Part shown: positions 13,992 through 23,320 of the stretch, in pieces
Numbering within the stretch: position 1 is the stretch's first letter
How the letters are laid out: the number at the start of each line of letters is the position of its first letter
NCBI RefSeq assembly: GCF_000062885.1
Contig: NC_009142.1
Location: forward strand, 3,151,584 to 3,215,583
Direction: 5' to 3'
Origin: Saccharopolyspora erythraea NRRL 2338
GTDB lineage: Bacteria; Actinomycetota; Actinomycetes; Mycobacteriales; Pseudonocardiaceae
Length of the DNA: 64,000 nucleotides
Program-made: the position numbers and the translations under genes
The notes under the pieces: model-generated
What the model was told of the DNA's origin: nothing
Database searches by the model: none
What the model saw: the letters and a program-made list of their open reading frames with translations, nothing else

Positions 13992-16703
13992 TCAGGAGCT
14001 CGACATCGCCCTGCCCAGCGCGGGGCGCCCCGGGATCAGCAGCTTCTGGTACACGCGGCTCAGGTGCAGCTCGACCGTGCGCCGGGTGACGTAGAGGTCC
14101 GCGGCGATCTGGCGGTTGGTCCGCCCTTCGGCGGCCAGCACGGCGACCCGGCGCTCGGCCGGCGTCAGCGCCTCGACGCCGAGGGCGGTCGTGCGCTGCG
14201 GCCGCACCCGGCACGCGGCCAGCTGCTCGGACGCCCGGTGCACCAGCACCTGCGCTCCGCAGTGCCTCGCGTGCGCCAACGCCGCGCGCAACCGCGGCCG
14301 CGCCTCGTTGGGCCGGTGCAGCTTCCGGTAGGTGACGCCCAGGTCGAACAGTGCCTGCGCGTAGGACAACCGCGCACCGGAGTCGCGGAGCACCGCGACG
14401 GCCTCGGTCAGGTGCGCCAGCCGGGCCTCGTCACGGGAGACCAGGCCCATGACCCGCAGCGCCTGGCCGATCGGCGCGGGAGCTCCCCACCGGCGCGCCT
14501 GTTCCAGTTCGACGCGCACCAGCGACATGGCGCGGTCGTGGTGGCCCATGCGCGCGTGGACCAGCGCGGACTCGGAGCGCCACGCTCCGGCGGCCGGGTT
14601 GTGCACGTTCGCGGCCGTCATCCGCCTGCCGCACTCGCGCAGGTCGGCCAGGGCCGCATCCAGCTCGCCCTGGGCCGCGTGCAGCCGTCCCCTCTGCAGC
14701 AGAACGGAGTTGTAGGGGCTCCATCGGGGCACCTCGGCCGAGAGGCCGGTGCCGTCCAGGCAGCGCCAGGCGCCGGAGTGGTCGCCGGTGGCCAGCGCGA
14801 CGGCGACGGCGCTGGCGACGGCGGTGCCCAGGTACATCGGGTGCTCGCCCGCGGACCGGCGCGACGTCGCCTCGACCGCCGAGTCCGCCATCTGCGCGCA
14901 CGCCGGGAGGTCGCCGGCGTGCAGCAGGATCTCGGCCAGCACGCTGCCGGCGTGCACCACGATCGCCGAGGCGTCCACCGCCGTCGCCTCCAGCAGCATC
15001 CGGTGCACATGGGTGGAGGCCGCGGCGAAGGCACCGCTGCGGGCCAGCACCAGCGCGGGCAGCAGGAGGCTGGCCGGGTGCTCGTCGTCCGGCCCGGTCT
15101 CCAGCGCCTCTTCGGCGTCGGCGGCCGCCTGTTCGCGGTCCTCGCCGGCCCAGTAGCAGCGCAACGCGTTGGCGACGAGCTTGCTTCGGTGGCCGCTCTC
15201 CTCCGGCCCCGGATTGGCCTCCGGCCCGGCCACCTCGCCGAGGTCGCCCCACAGGCAGGTCAGGCGCAGCTCCTGCCGGAGCCGGGACGCGCCCCGCGGG
15301 TCGGTGCCGCCGATCTCGTCCAGACCCGCACGCAGCGTCCTGACGGCCGACTCGGACTCACCAGCCATGACCATCGCGTTGGCCAGCATGATGCGGAGCC
15401 GGACGCGGATCCCGGGGTCGGCCTGGAGGCGGAGCGCCTCGTGCAGGTAGCGGCGCGCCGTCGGCGGATCGCTGCGCAGGGCGATCGTGGCGAGTTCCCG
15501 GAAGATCTCGGCCCGGTGGCTCCCGGTGCAGCGGTCGACGGCGCGCAGCAGGTAGCGCCGCGCCTGCTCGGGCTCGCCGCGGGCGACCAGCCCGCGGGCG
15601 TGCTCGTGCATGACGTCGCAGAACCACGCGGGCATCTCGGCGCGGCGGACCTGCAACAGGTGCGAGGCGACGAGCTCGGCCGGCGCGCCCTCGCCGTGCA
15701 ACAGCGCGGCGGCGCGGACGTGCGCCGCTTCCAGCCGGTCCGGCGACATCCCGGCCAGCACGGCGCGGTGGATGACCGGCGCGGCCGGCGCGTGGCCCGC
15801 GCCGGAGCGTTCGAGCACCCCGGTGGCCTCCAGCCGGTCGGTGACCTCGGCGAGGGTGCTCGGCGCGAGGCCGCAGTAGCCCGCGACGAGCTCGGTGCTC
15901 GCCTCCGGTGCCAGCAGGGCGACCGCCTCGATCACCTCGGTGGCCACCGAGCACCGGCTGCCGTAGCGGTTGGCCAGAATCTCGGCGAGCTCGCGCAGCC
16001 CGATCTCCTCGATCCTGGCGAGGCGTCCGCCGGAGGCGTTGCCCGCCCGCGCCCGCAACTCGCCGAACAGCCAGTTCAGCAGGAGCGGGTTGCCGCCGGT
16101 CTGGTGCAGGCACTCCTCGGCGAAACCCCGGGGCGGTGGGCCACCCAGCTGGGCCTCGGCGAGTTCGGTGACCTCGGCCAGGTCCATGTAGGACAGCGCC
16201 CGCCGGTCGCTGAAGCGGGCCACCACCTCGGCCGGCGGACCGCCCGCGCGCTCGCCCTCGCCGCGCGGAGCGGTCGCCACGACGCCGAGCGAGCTGTCCG
16301 GCAGCCGGTCGAGCACCGATCCCAGCCATCGCAGCGACTCCTCGTCGAGCCGGTGCAGGTCGTCGACCAGGAGCACGGTGCGCCGCGCGGCGAGGACCGC
16401 GCGCGCCACCGCCTCCGGGGCGAACGGCTCGTCGTCCCGGCCCGCGAACGGGCCGAACGCCCACAGGTCGCGCACGGCCGAGCAGGCCCCGGCGCGGAAA
16501 CTCGACGGGGTGGGCAGCCGCACCGCGGTCAGGCCCGCGCGGTGGGCGTGCTCCGACGCCAGATCGAGCGCCCTGGTCTTGCCGGAGCCGAAGGCGCCCT
16601 CCAGCACCACGGCCGCCGGGCTGCCCGCGGCGACCCGGTCGAGGCAGGACACTACTCCGGCAAGCGCAATCGTCCGACCGCTCAAAATGGTCTCCGGGTT
16701 CAT
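13992..16703 (-). CDS. LAL-type LuxR regulator (ATPase + TPR + HTH), copy 1
   Basis: About 903-residue large ATP-binding LuxR regulator. Walker A is LEGAFGSGKTRAL, Walker B is TVLLVDDLHRLDEESLRWL. A long alpha-helical TPR-like middle follows, then a C-terminal LuxR helix-turn-helix with LTPAERRVAVLAAEGRTNRQ and YVTRRTVELHLSRVYQKL. The ATG at 16703 starts just before the ATPase domain; an in-frame extension upstream looks non-coding. It is convergent with the cysE gene (13 bp apart). Its sequence and layout closely match the second LAL gene at 26814-29546, so the two are paralogues. It is probably a pathway activator of the cluster. Confidence 0.9.
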   Translation of the reverse strand: MNPETILSGRTIALAGVVSCLDRVAAGSPAAVVLEGAFGSGKTRALDLASEHAHRAGLTAVRLPTPSSFRAGACSAVRDLWAFGPFAGRDDEPFAPEAVARAVLAARRTVLLVDDLHRLDEESLRWLGSVLDRLPDSSLGVVATAPRGEGERAGGPPAEVVARFSDRRALSYMDLAEVTELAEAQLGGPPPRGFAEECLHQTGGNPLLLNWLFGELRARAGNASGGRLARIEEIGLRELAEILANRYGSRCSVATEVIEAVALLAPEASTELVAGYCGLAPSTLAEVTDRLEATGVLERSGAGHAPAAPVIHRAVLAGMSPDRLEAAHVRAAALLHGEGAPAELVASHLLQVRRAEMPAWFCDVMHEHARGLVARGEPEQARRYLLRAVDRCTGSHRAEIFRELATIALRSDPPTARRYLHEALRLQADPGIRVRLRIMLANAMVMAGESESAVRTLRAGLDEIGGTDPRGASRLRQELRLTCLWGDLGEVAGPEANPGPEESGHRSKLVANALRCYWAGEDREQAAADAEEALETGPDDEHPASLLLPALVLARSGAFAAASTHVHRMLLEATAVDASAIVVHAGSVLAEILLHAGDLPACAQMADSAVEATSRRSAGEHPMYLGTAVASAVAVALATGDHSGAWRCLDGTGLSAEVPRWSPYNSVLLQRGRLHAAQGELDAALADLRECGRRMTAANVHNPAAGAWRSESALVHARMGHHDRAMSLVRVELEQARRWGAPAPIGQALRVMGLVSRDEARLAHLTEAVAVLRDSGARLSYAQALFDLGVTYRKLHRPNEARPRLRAALAHARHCGAQVLVHRASEQLAACRVRPQRTTALGVEALTPAERRVAVLAAEGRTNRQIAADLYVTRRTVELHLSRVYQKLLIPGRPALGRAMSSS

Positions 16704-17122
16704 CTGGTCCGGGGGAATCAGGAATTGGCGGTGTTCGGGGCAACATGACGGTGCAGTCGGCTGTTTTGTGCATTCGCGCGAATTGCGCGCGGCCCTTGTC
16801 GCCTGGTTATCGGTTTTCCCGCGCGCGGGGCCGCGGCGGAGCGCGACATCGCTGGTCCAGCGTGCGCCGCCGAACACCGGGAAGCCCCGTTCTCGCTGGT
16901 GGAGCCAGCAGTTCAGGGTGCAGCGCCGTGGGATATTTCCACAGTTGTCCGGGTGAGTTGTGGACTTGTCACGAAGATCGAGAATAACAGCAGCGCCATT
17001 CGGGACAATAGTCCATCCGGGTGGCGGCGGCGCGGGAGAAGTCGAATATCCGGAAAACGGAATCCGTCAGGTTCGGGACCGAATGGCCACGCCGCTTCGC
17101 GCATTTCCCGTCCGGGTAGGGC
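16704..17122. other. Intergenic, LAL copy 1 promoter side
   Basis: No credible gene in these 419 bases. The segment from about 16930 to 17100 is AT-richer than its surroundings and contains TCCACA / TGTGGA (16939-16944, 16960-16965) as a small inverted repeat. This should hold the promoter of the minus-strand LAL gene. Confidence 0.4.
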
Positions 17123-17707
17123 TCAGTGCTGCTTGGCCCACTGCGGGGTGGCGACCCCGCGCATCACGACGTCGACGATCTCCTCGCTGAGGCCGGGCGC
17201 GATGGGCTGGTGGCCGAACAGCAACCGGTAGGTCATCGTCGCGGCCAGCATGTCGAGCAGCAGCTCGACGTCGACGTCCTCGCGGACGTCACCGCGCTCG
17301 ATCCCGCGCTCGATCGCGCGCGCGGTGGTCTGGCGCCGCGGGTTGAAGAACCGGTCGAAGAACCGGTTGCGCAGCACGTCGTCGTCGCGCAGGTCGGCGA
17401 CCAGCGGCGGCAGCGTGAGCGTCAGCAGCGGCCCCGTCATCGTGCGCCGCAGGGTGTCGATGCCGGCGACCAGGTCGCAGTGCGTGCAGCCGGTGTCGGG
17501 CGTCGGCGTCGAGCCGACGTGCTCGGTGATCGCGTCGACCACCAGGTGCTTCTGGCTGGGCCAGCGCCGCCGGATCGCGGGCTTGGTCGTCCCGGCGTGC
17601 GCGGCGACGGCTTCGAGGGTGAGGCCCTGGTAACCGACTTCCGGCAGGAGACTGCGCACCGCTTTCAGCGTCGCGAGATCGATCCGCTCGTCGCGTGGTC
17701 TTGCCAA
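17123..17707 (-). CDS. TetR-family regulator of the adjacent MFS gene
   Basis: About 194-residue TetR/AcrR repressor. The N-terminal helix-turn-helix is EAVAAHAGTTKPAIRRRWPS, with the larger TetR_C-type ligand domain behind it (GDVREDVDVELLLDMLAAT). The TTG at 17707 was chosen because GGAGATAGAG lies just upstream; the frame stays open to 17758 with a GTG as alternative. It is divergent from the MFS exporter gene starting at 17806, the classic repressor-pump layout, with a palindrome between them. Confidence 0.84.
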   Translation of the reverse strand: MARPRDERIDLATLKAVRSLLPEVGYQGLTLEAVAAHAGTTKPAIRRRWPSQKHLVVDAITEHVGSTPTPDTGCTHCDLVAGIDTLRRTMTGPLLTLTLPPLVADLRDDDVLRNRFFDRFFNPRRQTTARAIERGIERGDVREDVDVELLLDMLAATMTYRLLFGHQPIAPGLSEEIVDVVMRGVATPQWAKQH

Positions 17708-17771
17708 GTTGGTCTCTATCTCCAGGTCACGGCCGGGGTGTCGTTGACAGCCTAGCACCGCGGCGATAACG

Positions 17772-17789
17772 TTCCGTTCAGGATCGGAA
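17772..17789. promoter_or_regulatory. Palindromic operator candidate between tetR and MFS genes
   Basis: TTCCGTTCAGGATCGGAA has 5-bp complementary arms (TTCCG / CGGAA) and lies 17 bp before the MFS ATG in the divergent promoter region, a typical place for TetR binding. Confidence 0.45.
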
Positions 17790-17805
17790 TGAAAGTGGGG
17801 ACTGG

Positions 17806-19272
17806 ATGAGTACCGAAGATGTGGCGTCCGCGACGAGCCCGCCGGGCGAGTCCGCGGGCGCGGACGAGTCGACGCGCAGCGTCTTCGACCGCCGCTACCG
17901 CGCGCTCTCGGTGGGCGTGATCACGACGGTCAGCGTCGTCGCCTTCGAATCGCTCGGTGTGGCCACCGTCCTCCCCGTCGTGGCTCGCGAGCTCGGCGGC
18001 CTCGGGTCGTTCGGCTGGGGCCTGTCGGCGCTGATGCTGGCCAACATCGTCGGTGCGGTGGTGGCCGGCCGCGTCGCCGACCGCGGCGGGCCGTGGGTGC
18101 CGTTCGCCGCCTCGATCGCCGTGTTCGTGGCGGGCTGCCTGCTCGCGGCGGCCAGCCCGAGCTGGCTGGTGTTCCTCGCCGGACGCGCGGTGCAGGGCTT
18201 CGGCGTCGGTGGCGTCATGGCCATCGCGTTCATGTCCATCGGGGCCACCTACCCGGACCACCTGCAACCGAGGATGTACGCGCTGCTGTCCTCGGCGTGG
18301 TCCATCCCGGCGCTGGCCGGCCCGCCGATCGGCGGGCTCGTGGCCGAGACGGCCGGCTGGCCGTGGGTCTTCATCATCATCGTGCCGATCGCGGTCGTCG
18401 CCGCGCTGCTGGCGACCCCGGCGATGCGGCGGCTCGTCGAGTCCGGCGCGCCCTCCGAAGCTCCGCGCGGCTGGCGCAACAACGTGGTGCTCAACAGCGT
18501 GCTGCTCACCGCGGGCACCGCCGTCCTGCTGCTGGCGCTGGAGGCGGTGTCGGCGCTCGTGGTGGTCGTCGGCGTCGTGGCCGGCCTGCTGATCGCCGGG
18601 GTGGGACTCCGCCACGTCACCCCTCCTGGGACGTTGGTCGCACGGCGCGGGGTCGCCGCCGGCATCGTGGTTCGCGCGGGCCTGTGCGGCGCGTACTTCG
18701 GCACCGAGGCGTTCCTGCCGCTGGGCATGTCCGAACTGCGCGGCGTGGGCACGACGCTGTCCGGCATCGGGCTGGCGGTCGGTGCGCTCACCTGGGTCGG
18801 CGGCTCGTTCTGGCAGGCCAAAGTGGACGGTGGGACGACCCGCGACCGCTCCCGCGCGACCGCGCTGGGATCGCTGGTCCTCGCCGTCGGAGCCGTCGTC
18901 GTCGCGGTGGCGATCCTGGTGCCCGCCGTGCCCGCGGTCTTCGCCGTCGTCGGCTGGGGCATCGGCGGACTCGGGATGGGTGTCGCGGTCAACGCGAGCA
19001 CCTCGGAGACGATGCGGCTTTCCCCGCCGGAGAGCCTCGGCCTGACCTCGTCGTCCCTGCAACTGGCCCAGACGCTGGCGACCGCGCTCATCGCCGGTCT
19101 CGGCGGCGGGTTGATCAGCCTCGTCACGGCGGGCGGCGGCACGGTGGCCACGGCGCTGCTCATCACCTTCGCGGTGACGGTGGCGATCGCACTGGGCAGC
19201 GTGGTCGTCGCCGGGCGTTTCCGCGCCGGATCGGAGGAGCCGGCACCGGCGTCGGCGAACGCCGTGGCGTAA
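17806..19272 (+). CDS. MFS drug/metabolite exporter
   Basis: 488-residue major facilitator protein. The hydrophobicity pattern fits 12-14 transmembrane helices: a cytoplasmic N-terminus of about 35 residues, motif A-like GRVADRGGPW after helix 2, and motif B/C-like GRAVQGFGVGGVMAI. It should export small molecules in exchange for protons. The divergent TetR gene and position inside the cluster suggest product efflux or self-protection. A strong terminator follows directly. Confidence 0.88.
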   Translation: MSTEDVASATSPPGESAGADESTRSVFDRRYRALSVGVITTVSVVAFESLGVATVLPVVARELGGLGSFGWGLSALMLANIVGAVVAGRVADRGGPWVPFAASIAVFVAGCLLAAASPSWLVFLAGRAVQGFGVGGVMAIAFMSIGATYPDHLQPRMYALLSSAWSIPALAGPPIGGLVAETAGWPWVFIIIVPIAVVAALLATPAMRRLVESGAPSEAPRGWRNNVVLNSVLLTAGTAVLLLALEAVSALVVVVGVVAGLLIAGVGLRHVTPPGTLVARRGVAAGIVVRAGLCGAYFGTEAFLPLGMSELRGVGTTLSGIGLAVGALTWVGGSFWQAKVDGGTTRDRSRATALGSLVLAVGAVVVAVAILVPAVPAVFAVVGWGIGGLGMGVAVNASTSETMRLSPPESLGLTSSSLQLAQTLATALIAGLGGGLISLVTAGGGTVATALLITFAVTVAIALGSVVVAGRFRAGSEEPAPASANAVA

Positions 19273-19293
19273 GAACAGGCGGTACGACAAGAG

Positions 19294-19342
19294 CAAAGGC
19301 CCGCCCGCGGTCGGCCCAACGGCCACCGCGGGTCGGCCTTTG
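19294..19342 (+). terminator. Rho-independent terminator after the MFS gene
   Basis: CAAAGGCC...CCCGCGGT pairs with ACCGCGGG...GGCCTTTG, one mismatched step in a stem of about 17 bp, followed by GTCTGCTTTT. It begins 22 bp after the MFS stop. Confidence 0.75.
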
Positions 19343-19980
19343 TCTGCTTTTGCGCCCTTTTTCGCATTGGGTCGCGGGAATCGTCTGGAACCGTTCGGCA
19401 GGTTGTTGCCAATTGCTGTTGCGCGGGCTGCGTCCGGAAGGTGCAAGCATTCCGGATAAATTCTTGGTAGGAACGGACCCGGGTCGGTCGGCCGAATGCA
19501 CGAAATTGCCTCCGCGACATCTCCGGCGCTGCGGAGGACTCTCCGCTTGTCGCGTTCTGCTTGCTTGACGCCTGTGCGGGCGCTGGGTAGCCTCCGTTGC
19601 AGTTCCGCTGTTCGAGGCAATCAATTCGGGGGTTGATGAGTTTGGTTCCTGCGGTTTGACCGCGTCCGGAATGACTGGGGTGGCAATGCGCGCCTGATAT
19701 CGGTCGATGCCCGTCGGATGTGACGGCATCGACGTCGTGACCGGCATCGATGTTCGGATGCCGGAGTGGCGCGTCGGTTGCGGCCGGGTGCCGGCCCTGT
19801 TGGCCGGCGGTTTTCCAGCAGTTTCCTCCCAATTGCGCGGACTGCTGTCGTGCGCAGTTCCTGTTCGCCTTTGTTCGTGATCCGTTCATTCGATGGCGCG
19901 CGCCGAAATGGTATTCGCCGACGGTTCTCAACGGCCGCCGGTCGAACGTGCTCGGCGCGAACCGCGACACCGGAGAAGTG
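19343..19980. other. Long promoter region upstream of the CysK-like operon
   Basis: I see no convincing gene in these 638 bases. Around 19704-19764 the words TCGATGCC (19704-19711), GGCATCGA (19725-19732 and 19743-19750) and the inverted repeat CCGGCATC / GATGCCGG (19741-19748, 19757-19764) cluster together. They look like several copies of one regulator site about 220-280 bp before the next start. Confidence 0.45.
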
Positions 19981-20982
19981 ATGAACGCAGATGCCGTGGA
20001 CGCACCCTGGAAACCAGACCTCGATTACTCGCTCGACGTCGACGCGGTGACCGGCCGGTTTCCCGCGATGGCCGATTTCCGCCGGAAGCTGGGAGGCACC
20101 CGCCTCGTGGAGGTTCCCGTGCCCGCGGGTTCGGCCCGGGTGCTGGCCAAGGCCGAATGGGAGAACCCCTGCGGGTCCATCAAGGACAGAACCGCGTTCG
20201 CCCTGCTGTGCGAGGTCCTGGCCGACTGCGACGACCCGCGCGGACTGCACCTGGTCGAGTACTCCGGTGGCAACCTGGCCGCGCCGCTGTCGGTCCTGTG
20301 CGGACGGCTGGGCGTGCGGCTGACCCTGGTGCTGTCGGAGGCGACCCCCGGTGACTACGTGGACGAACTGCGCTCGCGCGGCGCCGCCGTCGACCTCGTC
20401 GACCGGGAAGAGGGATTCCTGGGCGTGATGGAACGCGCGCGGGAGCTCAGCGGCACCGGGCGCCTGCTCTACCAGCACCGCAGCCAGGCGAACCTGTGGA
20501 TGCACCGGATCTCCACCGGCGCCGAGGTCGTCGAGCAGCTCGGCGAGGCGGTACCCGACCGGTTCGTCGCGTCGGTGGGCACCGGCGGCACGCTGGTCGG
20601 CGTGCTGTCCGCGCTGGGCGAGCGGCATCCCGGCGTGCGCGGCGTGGTCGTGACGCCGAGCGAGCTGCCCTACGGCTCGGACGAACCGCCCAACGGCCGT
20701 CCCAAGTACGCGGGTTCGGGTGGGCTCGGCAACGGGATCCGGCAACCGTTCGTGCTCGGCGCGGTGGACCGGATGGACGGCTACCGCACGGTCTCCCGGC
20801 CGCGGGCGATCTCCCTGATGCGTCAATGCCTGGACGAGACCGGGATGCGGCTCGGCAGTTCGGCGGCGGCGAACTGGCGCACCGCGCTGGACGTCGCGGC
20901 CGAACTGGGCGAGGGCGCCACGGTGGTCACCGTCTTCCCGGACGCGGGCTCGCCGTCGGAATGGGCGGAGGCCGGACGGTGA
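19981..20982 (+). CDS. CysK/CBS-like PLP beta-replacement enzyme
   Basis: 333-residue fold-type II PLP enzyme. The Schiff-base Lys is in NPCGSIKDRTAF, the carboxylate-binding loop is EYSGGNLAA, and the PLP phosphate loop is VGTGGTLVG. CysK uses TSGNTG at the substrate loop; here it reads YSGGNLA, a deviation from the housekeeping cysteine synthase. It should replace the acetoxy group of O-acetylserine, or a similar leaving group, with a nucleophile that may not be sulfide. It starts the downstream operon and overlaps the methyltransferase gene by GTGA. Confidence 0.85.
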   Translation: MNADAVDAPWKPDLDYSLDVDAVTGRFPAMADFRRKLGGTRLVEVPVPAGSARVLAKAEWENPCGSIKDRTAFALLCEVLADCDDPRGLHLVEYSGGNLAAPLSVLCGRLGVRLTLVLSEATPGDYVDELRSRGAAVDLVDREEGFLGVMERARELSGTGRLLYQHRSQANLWMHRISTGAEVVEQLGEAVPDRFVASVGTGGTLVGVLSALGERHPGVRGVVVTPSELPYGSDEPPNGRPKYAGSGGLGNGIRQPFVLGAVDRMDGYRTVSRPRAISLMRQCLDETGMRLGSSAAANWRTALDVAAELGEGATVVTVFPDAGSPSEWAEAGR

Positions 20983-21809
20983 GGCGGGGCGCCGGGCACG
21001 GAAGTGCCGAGACGCTGCACAGCGCCCGCACCCAGGCGCTGTCCTTCGGGGACGGTTCCGACGAGTACGACCGCACCCGCCCGCGCTATCCGGACGAGCT
21101 GATCCTGGATCTGGTCGCGGACAAACCGGAACGCGCGCTGGACATCGGTACCGGAACGGGCGTGGTCGGGCGCCAGCTCCAGCCGCACGTGCCCGAGGTG
21201 GTCGGGATCGAGCCCGACGAGCGGATGCGCGCGGTGGCGCGCCGGCGCGGGCTGCGGGTCGAGAACGCGACCTTCGAGTCGTGGCAACCGGGTTCCCGCA
21301 CGTTCGACCTGGTGGTCTCGGGCCAGGCATGGCACTGGGTGGAGCCGGAGGAAGGCACCCGCAAGGTCGCCTCGGTGCTGGTCGCGGGCGGCCGGTTCGG
21401 GGTGTTCTGGAACTTCGCGCGCCCGTCCGAGCAGTTCCTGGCGGTGGCGTCGCCGGTCTACCGCAGGCACGCGCCGGAGCTGGCGGAGCGGACGCTGCTG
21501 CTGGGCAACGACGACGGCCGGGTGTCGCGGACGGCGGGCAGACTGCGGGAGTCCGGGCAGTTCCACGACGTGTCGGTGAGCACCTACCCGTCCTCGGTCA
21601 GCTACACGCCGCGGGAGTGGGTCGACCACATCGGAACCTGGAGCGACCACCGCGCCCTGCCCGGACAGCGGGCGGCGGCGCTGGGCGCCGAGCTCGCCGA
21701 GGCTCTCGCCGGGCTCGGAGCGGTTTTCGACATGGACTACGCGAATGTCCTCGTGAGCGCCCGGAAACAACCGCGGGCGAGCGGATCCGGCCAGGAGGTG
21801 CGGCGATGA
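20979..21809 (+). CDS. Class I SAM-dependent methyltransferase
   Basis: 276-residue UbiE-like enzyme (Methyltransf_11 type) with motif I LDIGTGTGVVG, acidic loop GIEPDERM and post-motif SGQAWHWVEPEE, the AWHW variant common in actinobacterial members. It begins at GTG 20979 overlapping the CysK-like stop and overlaps the aldehyde dehydrogenase start by ATGA. It is a candidate for an N-methylation comparable to ToxA, the class I enzyme of toxoflavin synthesis; target unknown. Confidence 0.87.
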   Translation: MRRGAGHGSAETLHSARTQALSFGDGSDEYDRTRPRYPDELILDLVADKPERALDIGTGTGVVGRQLQPHVPEVVGIEPDERMRAVARRRGLRVENATFESWQPGSRTFDLVVSGQAWHWVEPEEGTRKVASVLVAGGRFGVFWNFARPSEQFLAVASPVYRRHAPELAERTLLLGNDDGRVSRTAGRLRESGQFHDVSVSTYPSSVSYTPREWVDHIGTWSDHRALPGQRAAALGAELAEALAGLGAVFDMDYANVLVSARKQPRASGSGQEVRR

Positions 21810-23272
21810 CGAGCAGTCCGGACCGGCTCCGGTTCTACGTGGACGGTGCGTGGCGGCAGCCGTCGGGTACCGAGCGCTACTCGCTGCTGGAGGCCGCCAC
21901 CGGAGAGCCGCTGGGCACGGCCGCCATGGCGACGCCCGAGGACGTCGACGCGGCGGTGCGCGCGGCCCGCCGGGCGTTCGACGCCGGCGAGTGGGGCAGC
22001 GCCTCGGCCGAGGAGCGCTCGAAGCTGCTGCACCGGTTCGCCGACGCACTCTCGGCGCGCGCGGAGGCGACCAGCACGCTGGTGAGCAGGGAGAACGGCA
22101 TGCCCATCGGGCTGTCCAGGGTCGCCAACGGCGCGGGTCCCGTGGCCCAGCTGCGTCGTTACGCCGACCTGGTCGCCGGGATGGAGCTGGAGCGACCGCG
22201 CCCGAGCCCGCTGGGCTCGACGATCGTGCGCCGCGAGCCGGTCGGCGTGGTCGCGGCGATCACGCCGTGGAACTACCCGCAGTCGCTGGCGATGGCCAAG
22301 ATCGCCCCCGCGCTGGCGGTCGGATGCACTGTCGTGCTCAAGCCGTCGCCGGAGACCGCGCTCGACGCCTACGTCCTGGCCGACGCAGCCGAGGAGGCGG
22401 GGCTGCCGCCGGGGGTGCTCAACGTCGTCGCGGGTGGACGCGAGACCGGCGCGGCCGTCGTGGCCCACCCCGGCGTGGACAAGGTCGCGTTCACCGGGTC
22501 GACCGCCGCCGGCCGCGCGGTCGGCGCGGAATGCGGCCGCCAGGTGAAGCGGTTCATGCTGGAGCTGGGCGGCAAGAGCGCCGCGATCGTGCTGGACGAC
22601 TGCGACCTCGACGTCCTGCGCGCGGGCCTGGAGACGGCTTCCTTCCGCAACAACGGCCAGACCTGCAGCGCGCAGACCCGCGTCCTCGCGCCTCGCTCGC
22701 GCTACGACGAGGTCGTCGAAGCCGTCGTGGGAGTAGCCGAGGACCTGGTGCTGGGCAACCCACTCGACCCGTCGGTCACCTGCGGGCCGATGGTCACCGA
22801 GGAACATCGGGAGCGGGTGCTCGGGTACGTGCGCGCTGCCCGCGACAGCGGCGCCGTCCTGGCGTGCGGGGGCGGTCGCCCGGCGGGCCTGGACCGCGGC
22901 TGGTTCGTCGAGCCGACGGTGTTCGTCGACGTCGACAACTCCGCGCCGCTGGCGCGGGAAGAGGTTTTCGGCCCCGTGCTGGCGGTGATCCCCTACGACG
23001 GCGAGGACGAGGCCGTAGAGATCGCCAACGACAGCGAGTACGGGCTCGCGGGGTCGGTGTGGACCTCCGACGACGAGCGCGGTCTCGACGTCTGCCGGCG
23101 GGTGCGCACCGGCACGATCGGCATCAACTATTACAGCCTCGACTTCGGGGCACCGTTCGGCGGTGTGAAGCAGAGCGGTGTCGGGCGGGAGCTCGGGCCC
23201 GAAGCCGTCGACGGCTACCTCGAGTACAAGTCGATCTACGCCGGGGCGGACCGCCTGAGCGGATCGAGCTGA
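21806..23272 (+). CDS. NAD(P)-dependent aldehyde dehydrogenase
   Basis: 488-residue ALDH-superfamily enzyme with TPWNYPQSLAM, the coenzyme loop FTGSTAAGRAV, the general-base Glu in LELGGKSAAIV and the nucleophilic Cys in NNGQTCSAQTR; the C-terminal EEVFGPVL is intact. It oxidises an aldehyde to an acid. AGGAGG stands 7 bases before the ATG. In the cluster it could process an aldehyde arising from an amine after the PLP decarboxylase, but no amine oxidase is present, so this is speculative. Confidence 0.91.
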   Translation: MTSSPDRLRFYVDGAWRQPSGTERYSLLEAATGEPLGTAAMATPEDVDAAVRAARRAFDAGEWGSASAEERSKLLHRFADALSARAEATSTLVSRENGMPIGLSRVANGAGPVAQLRRYADLVAGMELERPRPSPLGSTIVRREPVGVVAAITPWNYPQSLAMAKIAPALAVGCTVVLKPSPETALDAYVLADAAEEAGLPPGVLNVVAGGRETGAAVVAHPGVDKVAFTGSTAAGRAVGAECGRQVKRFMLELGGKSAAIVLDDCDLDVLRAGLETASFRNNGQTCSAQTRVLAPRSRYDEVVEAVVGVAEDLVLGNPLDPSVTCGPMVTEEHRERVLGYVRAARDSGAVLACGGGRPAGLDRGWFVEPTVFVDVDNSAPLAREEVFGPVLAVIPYDGEDEAVEIANDSEYGLAGSVWTSDDERGLDVCRRVRTGTIGINYYSLDFGAPFGGVKQSGVGRELGPEAVDGYLEYKSIYAGADRLSGSS

Positions 23273-23320
23273 TCAGGAAAGGGAAACACGATCAACGAGT
23301 CGAGTAGGCCGGGGGCCTCG

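Noticed and set aside
16935-16970. DnaA-box-like words (TTTCCACAG, TTGTGGAC) as a replication origin
   Set aside because: Only two near-matches, no dnaA/dnaN genes nearby and no dense box array.
19704-19764. Attachment site or CRISPR-like repeat
   Set aside because: Repeats are short and irregular, with no integrase or cas gene; a regulator-binding cluster fits better.
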